DNA from: G020354785 sp964521285
Lineage (GTDB): Bacteria; Bacteroidota; Bacteroidia; Bacteroidales; UBA10428
Assembly: GCA_964521285.1 (NCBI GenBank)
Contig: CAZFQS010000005.1
Location: forward strand, 1 to 64,000
Direction: 5' to 3'
Length of the DNA: 64,000 nt
Numbering within the stretch: the first letter of the stretch is position 1; every line of letters starts with the position of its first letter. The notes under the pieces were generated by a model. It made no database searches and was not told the DNA's origin. It saw only the letters and a list, made by a program, of their open reading frames with translations. Shown piece after piece: positions 56,145-64,000 of this stretch. The position numbers and the translations under genes were made by a program.

Positions 56145-56960
56145 TTAGATAAGTTTTGAACAAGCCTGTTCAAATTGCTCCAGAGTAAGTTCACCATTAT
56201 GAAATGCAGCAATATGTTCCGCAAAATCAACACCTTTACCTTTAACAGTATGAGCAATAATCATTTTCGGCTTACCGGTAATATTGTCAACTTTTTCCAG
56301 AGCATCAATAATTTCTTCAATATTATGTCCGTCTACCTCCTGTACATACCAGCCAAAGGATAGCCATTTTTCCTTTAGGGGATTTGTATCATAGCGTTCG
56401 GTGATTGGACCGGTTGCCTGTAAACCATTCTTATCCAGAATAGCGACCAGGTTGTCAAGTTTATAATATGAAGCTGCCATTGCTGCTTCCCAAATCTGAC
56501 CCTCAGCTATTTCTCCATCACCAACAATACAGTACACTTTGTTTTTTTTATGGTCGAGTTTTAGTCCGGCAGCCATACCGCAAGCCATGGACAAGCCCTG
56601 TCCCAAAGAGCCTGTATTGGCCTCTATTCCCGGAGTGGTCAGCATATCGGGATGCCCCTGTAACATGGCACCCAGGCGCTTGACCTTTTCTATTTCCTCT
56701 TTGGGAAAATATCCGAATTCAGCAAGTGCAGCATACTGTACAAGAGCAGCATGGCCTTTGCTGAGCAGAAACCTGTCCCTATCTTCCCACAATGGATTAC
56801 GGGGATCATGTTTCATCTTGTGATAATAGAGAACAGCCACGATTTCAGCTAAAGAACAGGATCCCCCTAAATGCCCTTTTTGGCCAATACCTATCATTTT
56901 GATGATATTGAGCCTAAGTATACGGGCTTTTTTTTCAAGTTCAGCAATAGTCATATTCAT
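56145..56960 (-). CDS. Transketolase N-terminal subunit (split)
   Basis: 271 residues forming the diphosphate-binding domain. SKGHAALVQYAALAEFG (catalytic His), GSLGQGLSMACGMAAG and the ThDP motif GDGEIAEGQIWEAA...N (Mg-binding). First gene of the operon; a candidate promoter lies in 56961-57232, which it shares with the divergent outer-membrane receptor gene. Confidence 0.9.
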   Translation of the reverse strand: MNMTIAELEKKARILRLNIIKMIGIGQKGHLGGSCSLAEIVAVLYYHKMKHDPRNPLWEDRDRFLLSKGHAALVQYAALAEFGYFPKEEIEKVKRLGAMLQGHPDMLTTPGIEANTGSLGQGLSMACGMAAGLKLDHKKNKVYCIVGDGEIAEGQIWEAAMAASYYKLDNLVAILDKNGLQATGPITERYDTNPLKEKWLSFGWYVQEVDGHNIEEIIDALEKVDNITGKPKMIIAHTVKGKGVDFAEHIAAFHNGELTLEQFEQACSKLI

Positions 56961-57247
56961 CCTTTTTTTCTTTTATGCACAAATACTGCAAATTATTAAT
57001 TTCTTAATTTTAAAATAAAGATAAAAAAAAGACAAAACCAAAAAATTATTAAACCAGGGCAGAGTTAAACAAAATAAAGATATTTTAAACGCAGATTAAG
57101 GGGAGGCTTCGTTAGGAAAATCCTCCACAATTTTGAGAGTCATTAAAACAATTTAAAACTCTATGTGTTATTACTTATAATAAAAAATTTCTGCTAAATT
57201 ATAATTTGGTTTTGCCGATTTGAAAAAAAAGAATGATCTTAGTGAAT

Positions 57248-59662
57248 ATGAAAAAAATAAGAATACTAGTAGCTATATTAATATTTGCAATGATATCATC
57301 ATTTGCAAATCCTGCACCTGACAAAAAAGGACAAATTTCTGGCTATGTATTTGATAATAATACAAAACATTCTATTGAGTATGCTACAGTTGCTTTATCT
57401 GATTTAAAGGGTAAACTTGTTACAGGGACTATTACAGATAACACAGGATATTTCTCTGTAGATAATATTAAAAATGGCACTTACAACCTGACAGTATCTT
57501 TTCTGGGTTATGAGGATATAACAATTGAAAATGTCGTTCTTAATGATATACAAAAAGATGTTAATATTAGTGATATTTACATAATACCGGCATCTGAGAA
57601 CCTTGAAGCAGTCACGATTGTTTCAAATGTAGCTCCTGTTCAGTATAAGATTGACAAGAAGATAATTAATGTAAGCAAGCAATTTTCGACCATTTCAGGT
57701 ACTGCTGTTGACGTTCTGCAAAATATTCCGTCTGTACGGGTTGACATAGAAGGTAATGTTTCTCTGCGCGGGAGCTCGGGCTTTACTGTGTTAATTGACG
57801 GACGTCCTACAATTCTTGATGCTAACGATGCCTTACAGCAGATGCCGGCTAGCAATATAGAAAATATAGAGCTGATAACAAATCCATCGGTAAAATATGA
57901 TCCTGACGGGTCAGCCGGTATTATAAATATTATCACCAAGAAGAAAAAATTGCAGGGTGTTAGCGGAATAGCAAACCTATATGCCGGGCTGGATGATAAG
58001 TACGGCGCCGATCTCCTTTTTAATCTTAGAGTAGCCAGTTTAAACTTTTTTGTCAGTGCCGATTATAATCACAGGTATTTCCCCAGGTATAACGAGTCAG
58101 AACAGAGGACCTTCCTGAATGACACAACAAATTATGTATTATTGGACGGGGAGGATCAGGGTGGTTTTGAATTTAAAGGTTTCAGGACAGGCCTTGAATG
58201 GGATATATCTGACAGGGATTTTATGAGTGTTTCATTCAGGATAAGGGAGGGCAGAAGGAATAGAATTACAGTGCAGGATATTACGGAATGGAGTGAACCC
58301 GGAACAGGAGAAAAAAATAACCTTAGCTTCGAAGATGGTTATCGGGAAGGATCAGGTTATTCAATCAGTACTAATTACAAACATAATTTTAGAAAAAAAG
58401 GACATGAGTTAATAGGATATCTGGACTATCATGATCGAAAAGGTACGGAGGAATCGAATAACGAACTCCGCAGTGCAGAAACTATTTTAGAAGGCAGTAA
58501 AAATCTGGAAGAAGGTCCTTCTACCAATCTAACAGCAAAGCTGGAATATGTACTCCCCTTACGGGAAGAAGACAAATTTGAGGCCGGCTTGCAGGGGCGG
58601 TTCAGTCATGATGAAGATCATACAGGATTATTAATTTATGATCCTGAACAGGGTGATTATATTGTACAGCCGGAATTTGAGCATTCAACACTTTATGACA
58701 GAAATATATATTCAATATACGCATTATATGCTGCTTCACTAAATAAATTCGGTATCCAGGGAGGACTAAGAGGAGAGTATACTTTATATGAGACAGATAC
58801 AGATATTAATGACAGTACCTATGTAATTGACCGTTTCGATATCTTTCCGACCCTGCATTTATCTTTTAACTTTACTGAAAATTTACAGGCAATGGCCAGT
58901 TATTCCCGCAGGATAGACAGGCCCCGCGGATGGTCATTCGAACCCTTTATCGTATGGCAGGATGCCTATAATGTGCGCAAGGGAAATCCCGGATTGATAC
59001 CTGAATATAGCGATTCTTATGAACTGGGTATTCTCAGGACAATTAACGAAAGCTTTATTTCCTTTGAAGGATTTTACAGGGTAACTCATAATAAAATAGA
59101 AAGAATTCGCAGTGTTTACAGCAAGGATGTTTTTTTACATACAATTTACAATGTTGGTACCGACTACGCACTTGGAGCCGAATTAGCGTTCAGGTTTAAC
59201 ATTAAAAAGATATGGGAAATAGATTTGTCAGGCAGCATTTTCAATTACCGTATAGAGGGTGAATATGAAGGAGTATCGTTTGATCACAAAAGTTTTAACT
59301 GGGACGGGCGATGGAACAACACTCTGTCAATCACCAAAACCACACAGTTGCAAGTAAATTCACGTTATGACGGTCCTTCGGCAACAGCACAGGGAGAATA
59401 TAAAGGACACTTTTCCACCGATGCTTCGATGAAGCAAAGTCTTCTCGAGAGGAAACTTTCATTTATATTGCAGGTACGTGATGTTTTTGGAACAGCAAAA
59501 CGTGAGTTTACTTCTGAAGGTGATGATTTTTACTATTACCGCTACCATTATCATAAAGCCCCGGTTGTTATGCTAACGATGATATATAACTTTAACAACT
59601 ATAAGACAAAAAGGGAAGCAAGAAATGGAGGTGAAGGTAATGGTGAGGGAGAAGAATTTTAA
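57248..59662 (+). CDS. Outer membrane beta-barrel receptor, TonB-dependent-like
   Basis: 804 residues from ATG 57248 (an ATG 15 nt upstream would add five residues before the leader). Signal peptide to about 22, a CarboxypepD-reg-like domain at about 28-115 (ISGYVFDNNTKHSIEYATVALSD, GYFSVDNIKNGTYNL), a plug with VSLRGSSGFTVLIDGRPTIL, then an OMP_b-brl_3-type barrel. It belongs to the receptor-like proteins of Bacteroidota that lack a SusD partner. Divergent from the transketolase operon, so it might transport the same or a related compound, but this is inference. Confidence 0.8.
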   Translation: MKKIRILVAILIFAMISSFANPAPDKKGQISGYVFDNNTKHSIEYATVALSDLKGKLVTGTITDNTGYFSVDNIKNGTYNLTVSFLGYEDITIENVVLNDIQKDVNISDIYIIPASENLEAVTIVSNVAPVQYKIDKKIINVSKQFSTISGTAVDVLQNIPSVRVDIEGNVSLRGSSGFTVLIDGRPTILDANDALQQMPASNIENIELITNPSVKYDPDGSAGIINIITKKKKLQGVSGIANLYAGLDDKYGADLLFNLRVASLNFFVSADYNHRYFPRYNESEQRTFLNDTTNYVLLDGEDQGGFEFKGFRTGLEWDISDRDFMSVSFRIREGRRNRITVQDITEWSEPGTGEKNNLSFEDGYREGSGYSISTNYKHNFRKKGHELIGYLDYHDRKGTEESNNELRSAETILEGSKNLEEGPSTNLTAKLEYVLPLREEDKFEAGLQGRFSHDEDHTGLLIYDPEQGDYIVQPEFEHSTLYDRNIYSIYALYAASLNKFGIQGGLRGEYTLYETDTDINDSTYVIDRFDIFPTLHLSFNFTENLQAMASYSRRIDRPRGWSFEPFIVWQDAYNVRKGNPGLIPEYSDSYELGILRTINESFISFEGFYRVTHNKIERIRSVYSKDVFLHTIYNVGTDYALGAELAFRFNIKKIWEIDLSGSIFNYRIEGEYEGVSFDHKSFNWDGRWNNTLSITKTTQLQVNSRYDGPSATAQGEYKGHFSTDASMKQSLLERKLSFILQVRDVFGTAKREFTSEGDDFYYYRYHYHKAPVVMLTMIYNFNNYKTKREARNGGEGNGEGEEF

Positions 59663-59678
59663 ATATTATTCCATATTC

Positions 59679-59700
59679 TTTAGACTTTATATAGTCTAAA
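59679..59700. terminator. Hairpin after the receptor gene
   Basis: Perfect 8-bp stem tttagact/agtctaaa with a 6-nt loop, 16 nt after the stop. A second stem aaggct/agcctt spans 59716-59742. Either could terminate transcription. Confidence 0.45.
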
Positions 59701-59798
59701 AAGATAATATTCAGTAAGGCTGTAAAAATGCAAAAAAGCCTTCCAGTCCCCTGAAAATAAAAATTAAGTTGTATATTAACATCTGGTTATTGTTGACT

Positions 59799-59825
59799 AA
59801 TGGTTACCGGTTACTGGTAACCATT
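59799..59825. promoter_or_regulatory. Perfect palindrome upstream of YfhO gene
   Basis: aatggttacc-ggttact-ggtaaccatt: a 10-bp perfect inverted repeat, about 50 nt before the ATG at 59877. It may be a regulator site or an RNA hairpin; nothing in the sequence decides which. Confidence 0.4.
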
Positions 59826-59876
59826 TAACAATAATATTTATAACCTATACTCAAATAATAATATATAGATCTGAAA

Positions 59877-62576
59877 ATGGAAATAAAAAAAAGTATTGTA
59901 TATAAAACACTGCGCCGTATTATTGTTAAGATTCTTAATTTTTTGCGCCGTAATGCTATACCAATTCTTATATTTTTTGTAGTAAGTGCAATCTATTTCT
60001 CTCCTCAATTAAACGGATATAGCATAAACCAAAGCGATGTTGTACAAAATCTTGGAATGAAAAAGGAAATTGATGATTTCAGGGATAAATTTAATTCGGA
60101 GCCATTATGGACCAATTCAACATTCAGTGGTATGCCTGCCTACCAGATTTCTGTGAGATATGATAAAGATAACTGGATTAAACATTTAGAATTTTTATTT
60201 CTTAAAAATATACTCAATAAGCCGATTGCTTATATGTTATTCCTGATGGCTGGTTTTTATTTTTTGTTGCGGTTCTTTAATATAAAATCATGGATCGCAA
60301 TTATTGGAGGACTTGCATTTGGATTAGCTTCATTTAATATTTTATACCTGGCAACCGGACATAATGCAAAGGTGCTTGCCATTTCATATATTCCTCCCCT
60401 GGTGGGAAGTATTATTTATGCTTACAGGAAAAACTTTCTTGTGGGCAGTGCCCTGTTAAGTGTTTTTACATGCCTTCATCTATCGGCCAACCATGTTCAG
60501 ATGACCTATTATTTAATTTATTTTCTTATAGCTGTCATATTGGTCGAATTTTATATTCACCTGCGAGGTAATTTATTGCCAAAGTTCTTTAAAACATCAG
60601 CAGTTTTATTGCTGGCAGGGGTGCTAGGTGTTTTACCGGCCATATCCAGTTTAATAGTTACAAACGAGTATGGCAAATATACAACAAGAGGTAAGTCAGA
60701 ACTCACCATTTCATCAGAAAACATAGAAAAGAGCAGCAATGACGCTTTAGATAGTGAGTACATCAAAAGATACAGCCTTGGGCCCGGTGAAGTATGGTCA
60801 CTGGTTATTCCAAATGTCAAAGGCGGATCTAACGGCTATATAGGGCAAAACAAGGACATAATGAAAAAAATACCACCTGACTACAGAAAGACAATTTCTC
60901 AGCAATCCTCTTACTGGGGAGAGCAATATGGTTCAGGAGGTGCATTTTACTATGGTGCAACTGTTTTTGTATTATTTGTATTGGGTATATTTTTTATTAG
61001 AGATAAAATTAAGTGGGCTATTTTGTCAGTTTCTGTATTAGCTATTATATTATCATTGAAGTATGGCAGTATTGTAGATTTTTTTATTGAGAATGTCCCT
61101 TTATATAACAAATTTAGAGATACTAAGATGATGCTTTTTTTGGTACAGGTATCATTGCCCTTACTTGGAATTCTTTTCGTGAATAAGCTGATAAATGATG
61201 GAATTGACAGAAAAAGATTTTTATATGTTTCTATAGGCCTGGGTGGTATTTTCTTTTTGTTTTATGTTGCACCGGCATTCTGGTTCGATTTTCTCAGCAG
61301 AAACGAGACTCAACAAATAAATGCACAATTAGCTAACTACAGAAATGATCCTGGTACAATAAGACAGATTGAGGATTGGAAAAATGAACTGATTAATGCC
61401 AGGATATTAATATTTAAGAAAGACAGCCTTAGAACCCTGTTTTTTATTCTTGCGACAGCCCTGGTAATATACCTGTTTTTAGTCCGTAAACTTAAGGAAA
61501 GGACATTCCTCATATTACTGGGTGTCTTGGTTTTAATAGATTTATGGGGTGTTGACAAACGATATTTAAATAATAAAAAGAAGGGCGCCAGATATTTTCA
61601 GTGGGTGGATTCATACAAATACAGGAATCCTTTTGAGGCAACTGTTGCTGATATGGAAATTCTCAATTATGAAATGGAAGCATCGCCTTCATTGAAACAA
61701 AAAATTGAAAATGAAGTGAACAAGCTTCAAAAAGATAATAAGCTTAAGACGGCCGAATTTAAAATTGAAAAGGAAAAAGTAATGTTCAGGGAACTGAATT
61801 TCTCAACAAATTACAGAACACTCTCATTATTGAATCCCTTTAATGAAAGCAGAACTTCATATTACCATAAGTCCATAGGAGGTTATCATGGAGCAAAACT
61901 AAAAAAATACCAGGAGTTAATTGAATTTCAGATATCAGGGGAAATTAATGATATTGTTAATGTTCTAAATAGTGAATCTTCAAATGAAAGCATAGAGGGG
62001 CTGTTGAAAAATGATATACCTGTTCTAAATATGCTAAATACGAAGTATATTATTTATAATCTTTCAGCTCCACCTTTGGTTAATCCCTATAGTTACGGCA
62101 ATGCCTGGTTTGTAAATAATATAAAATTTGTGAAAAATGCTGATGAAGAAATACTTTCGCTTGGTAACATTAATAAAAGAACAGCAATTTTTAATGAGAA
62201 GTATAAGAATAAAATAGCTACAGATTTTAAATATGATTCTTCAGCAACTATACAACTGAAATCATACAAACCGAATCACCTTATCTATGAGACTTCTGCA
62301 GGACATGATCAATTGGCTGTCTTTTCTGAGATTTTCTTTGAGGATGGATGGGATGCATATATAGACGGAGAGAAGTCCGATTATATTAAAGCCAATTATA
62401 TATTAAGATCAATGATCATCCCTGAAGGAAAACATACTGTTGAATTTAAATTTGAGCCGGAATCCTATTACCTGGGCAGAAAATTATCACATGCAGGTTC
62501 TGTTATGATAATTATTTTTGTTTTGGGGATTACACTTTATGAATTAAGGACCAGGGAAAAAACTGACAAAAACTGA
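59877..62576 (+). CDS. YfhO-family membrane protein
   Basis: 899 residues. About 12-13 membrane helices over the first 560 residues, with WTNSTFSGMPAYQISVRYD and GYHGAKLKKYQELIEF in loops, and a C-terminal soluble domain ending FEDGWDAYIDGEKSDYIKANYILRSMIIPEGKHTVEFKFEP, the YfhO signature. Members are thought to be GT-C-type transferases acting on lipid or cell-envelope glycans. Substrate unknown. Confidence 0.85.
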   Translation: MEIKKSIVYKTLRRIIVKILNFLRRNAIPILIFFVVSAIYFSPQLNGYSINQSDVVQNLGMKKEIDDFRDKFNSEPLWTNSTFSGMPAYQISVRYDKDNWIKHLEFLFLKNILNKPIAYMLFLMAGFYFLLRFFNIKSWIAIIGGLAFGLASFNILYLATGHNAKVLAISYIPPLVGSIIYAYRKNFLVGSALLSVFTCLHLSANHVQMTYYLIYFLIAVILVEFYIHLRGNLLPKFFKTSAVLLLAGVLGVLPAISSLIVTNEYGKYTTRGKSELTISSENIEKSSNDALDSEYIKRYSLGPGEVWSLVIPNVKGGSNGYIGQNKDIMKKIPPDYRKTISQQSSYWGEQYGSGGAFYYGATVFVLFVLGIFFIRDKIKWAILSVSVLAIILSLKYGSIVDFFIENVPLYNKFRDTKMMLFLVQVSLPLLGILFVNKLINDGIDRKRFLYVSIGLGGIFFLFYVAPAFWFDFLSRNETQQINAQLANYRNDPGTIRQIEDWKNELINARILIFKKDSLRTLFFILATALVIYLFLVRKLKERTFLILLGVLVLIDLWGVDKRYLNNKKKGARYFQWVDSYKYRNPFEATVADMEILNYEMEASPSLKQKIENEVNKLQKDNKLKTAEFKIEKEKVMFRELNFSTNYRTLSLLNPFNESRTSYYHKSIGGYHGAKLKKYQELIEFQISGEINDIVNVLNSESSNESIEGLLKNDIPVLNMLNTKYIIYNLSAPPLVNPYSYGNAWFVNNIKFVKNADEEILSLGNINKRTAIFNEKYKNKIATDFKYDSSATIQLKSYKPNHLIYETSAGHDQLAVFSEIFFEDGWDAYIDGEKSDYIKANYILRSMIIPEGKHTVEFKFEPESYYLGRKLSHAGSVMIIIFVLGITLYELRTREKTDKN

Positions 62577-62665
62577 CACGTGATCATATAGAATCTCGTC
62601 TCTTGCCTTAGGATTAACAATCTGTTGAAATAGCATTCAATATATTTCAAACAGGATGATCCGGA

Positions 62666-63415
62666 TCAGTAACCGGATTTAATATACTTTGCGATAGCTA
62701 AATCGTTTTCTTTCAGCCCTTCAACTGCAAGTCGTGCTATTTCTAAAGCACCTTTTTCAGACAAATGTGTATTATCTTGCCTGCCATCAGGATACATTTT
62801 AAATTTACCCGGCTCAATCCACAAAAACAATTCTTTAGATCTTTCCTGTCCCAGAGATAATACAAGATCTTCAGACTTGAGCTGTAAATCAATAAAAGGA
62901 ACTTTAAATTCGTCAGCAACCTCTGTCATTATTAGGGGGTAAGCACCATGGGTATCAATCAAAACACCGTACTCATTAAAATTACGGCGAATGATTGAGC
63001 TGAATAGTACAGGAACTCCACCCTTTTCCCTGGCTTCATTTACGAATTTTATTAAGTTTCGCCTGTAACCTGTATATGGATTGGTATACCGCAATGAATC
63101 TTTATACTTTTGTTCATTATGCCCGAACTGAATAAAAACATAATCCCCTGGCTTCAATGTATCCAGTAATGCATCCCAGTGTCCCTCGTTTATAAAGCTT
63201 TTTGAACTGCGTCCGTTCAGTGCAAAGTTCCTGACTGTTATTTTTTCATTAAAGAAGACAGGAAGCATTTGTCCCCATCCACGTTCGGGATTACTTTCCG
63301 GACTGGATTTATCAGACATTGTTGAGTCACCAATCATATAAATTGTGATGTTTTCTTTAGGATGACATGCGAAGAATAATAAAGAAATTAAAAATAATAC
63401 TGTAAAATGTCTCAT
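62666..63415 (-). CDS. Rhamnogalacturonan acetylesterase-like SGNH hydrolase
   Basis: 249 residues, probably a lipoprotein (FFACHPK, Cys17). SGNH motifs: GDSTMSDK (S31), G68 in LNGRSSKSF, FIQFGHNEQ (N100) and DNTHLSEKGA with the catalytic Asp/His. It matches the CE12 family, which deacetylates rhamnogalacturonan or xylan. Fits the plant cell-wall theme. Confidence 0.85.
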   Translation of the reverse strand: MRHFTVLFLISLLFFACHPKENITIYMIGDSTMSDKSSPESNPERGWGQMLPVFFNEKITVRNFALNGRSSKSFINEGHWDALLDTLKPGDYVFIQFGHNEQKYKDSLRYTNPYTGYRRNLIKFVNEAREKGGVPVLFSSIIRRNFNEYGVLIDTHGAYPLIMTEVADEFKVPFIDLQLKSEDLVLSLGQERSKELFLWIEPGKFKMYPDGRQDNTHLSEKGALEIARLAVEGLKENDLAIAKYIKSGY

Positions 63416-63651
63416 TAATTTTTTGTTATAAAATTTGATTACTAATATCCTATCAAAATATTCATTTGTCTAAACGCACCAAAATATTAATATTATTTTT
63501 AAAAATGCAATAACATAAAAGAAAAATTATCGATAAAATCAGTTAAAATATGAAAGAAATAGATTATAACAGCAATAGAAAACAATTTGATAAATAAATA
63601 ATTTACCCGGGATAAATTGATATCTTTAAATTTTTAATTAGTATCTGAAAA

Positions 63652-63894
63652 ATGGAAAATCTGACCGGTATTCTTATTATAATCGGAATAATTGCCTTGT
63701 TCTTTATTGAAGGTCTACTGGAGATAACAATATTATCTATACCGGGAGCTTTCATAAGGTGGCTTGCAGGCGGAAAAAAGAAAAAATTTAAAGAGTATTA
63801 TAGAGAAAAGGCAAGAATGAATACTATTCTGGGGCTATTAATCCTCATTGCTATTTTTATTATTGTGCTATTGATTGCAAAATTATTTGCTTAG
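63652..63894 (+). CDS. Small membrane protein (80 aa)
   Basis: 80 residues with two membrane helices (5-28 and 58-79) separated by a basic GGKKKKFKEYYREKA loop. No family recognised. A -7-like TATCTTTA lies at 63621-63628. No gene is seen from here to the end of the window. Confidence 0.6.
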   Translation: MENLTGILIIIGIIALFFIEGLLEITILSIPGAFIRWLAGGKKKKFKEYYREKARMNTILGLLILIAIFIIVLLIAKLFA

Positions 63895-64000
63895 CTGCAA
63901 AATCCGACAAGTCTGGCAGGGCATATTAGGGTGAAAATTTAACAGTCTAAATCAGGTATAACACTCTAACCTTTATTGTGAAGAGTTACACTTTGGGCTT

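Noticed and set aside
1..64000. CRISPR arrays, rRNA, tRNA, riboswitches, phage or transposase genes
   Set aside because: No regular repeat-spacer pattern, no conserved RNA cores and no transposase or integrase motif were found in any frame examined.

Overview
The window looks like a chromosomal segment of a fermentative or polysaccharide-degrading Bacteroidota, probably a marine or gut Bacteroidales/Marinilabiliales-type lineage. Evidence: an AT-rich background, genes mostly without Shine-Dalgarno sequences, type IX secretion (T9SS) C-terminal sorting domains, an outer-membrane beta-barrel receptor with a carboxypeptidase-like N-terminal domain, a SusC tail fragment, and many glycan enzymes (two GH43/GH117-like hydrolases, a GH30 glucuronoxylanase, a sulfatase, two SGNH acetylesterases). 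No rRNA, tRNA, CRISPR array, integrase or intact transposase was seen.

Region 1 (about 1-17 kb) is accessory DNA: mostly single genes on the + strand with unrelated functions (truncated M19 dipeptidase, complete class D beta-lactamase, alpha/beta hydrolase, GNAT acetyltransferase, SnoaL-like lipoprotein, S41 peptidase, DJ-1/PfpI, DUF3795, broken glycosyltransferase, sulfatase). Many are followed just after their stop codon by short related motifs ending in AAC and by imperfect inverted repeats, which together look like a gene-cassette array. Two minus-strand genes (GH43, DUF362) interrupt it. The GH43 gene is much richer in G+C than its surroundings.

Region 2 (17-31.6 kb) has methyltransferases, then a tight block of radical SAM, SDR, B12-type radical SAM, family 2 glycosyltransferase and DegT aminotransferase genes that could build a modified surface sugar or small molecule. 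Small secreted and unknown proteins, DUF4180, a membrane methyltransferase and a sialate O-acetylesterase-like enzyme follow.

Region 3 (31.6-40.4 kb) has a TPR protein, a graveyard of gene remnants (serine hydrolase, probable metallo-beta-lactamase fold, PhzF, SusC tail), a TMTC-like membrane TPR protein, a serine hydrolase, and a TetR-ABC-2 transporter unit with a clear promoter and operator.

Region 4 (40.4-51.8 kb) has divergent beta-helix and GH30 xylanase genes, small membrane proteins, a GH43/GH117-like hydrolase, a frameshifted PHP phosphoesterase, an NAD-binding protein, an unusual DoxX/TIM-barrel fusion and an isochorismatase-like hydrolase.

Region 5 (51.8-57 kb) is a minus-strand five-gene operon: split transketolase, GntP permease, zinc alcohol dehydrogenase and a GarR-like reductase. 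It reads as a sugar-acid catabolic pathway using transketolase on a keto-aldonate. Region 6 (57-64 kb) has an outer-membrane receptor, a YfhO-type membrane protein, a rhamnogalacturonan acetylesterase-like lipoprotein and a small membrane protein.
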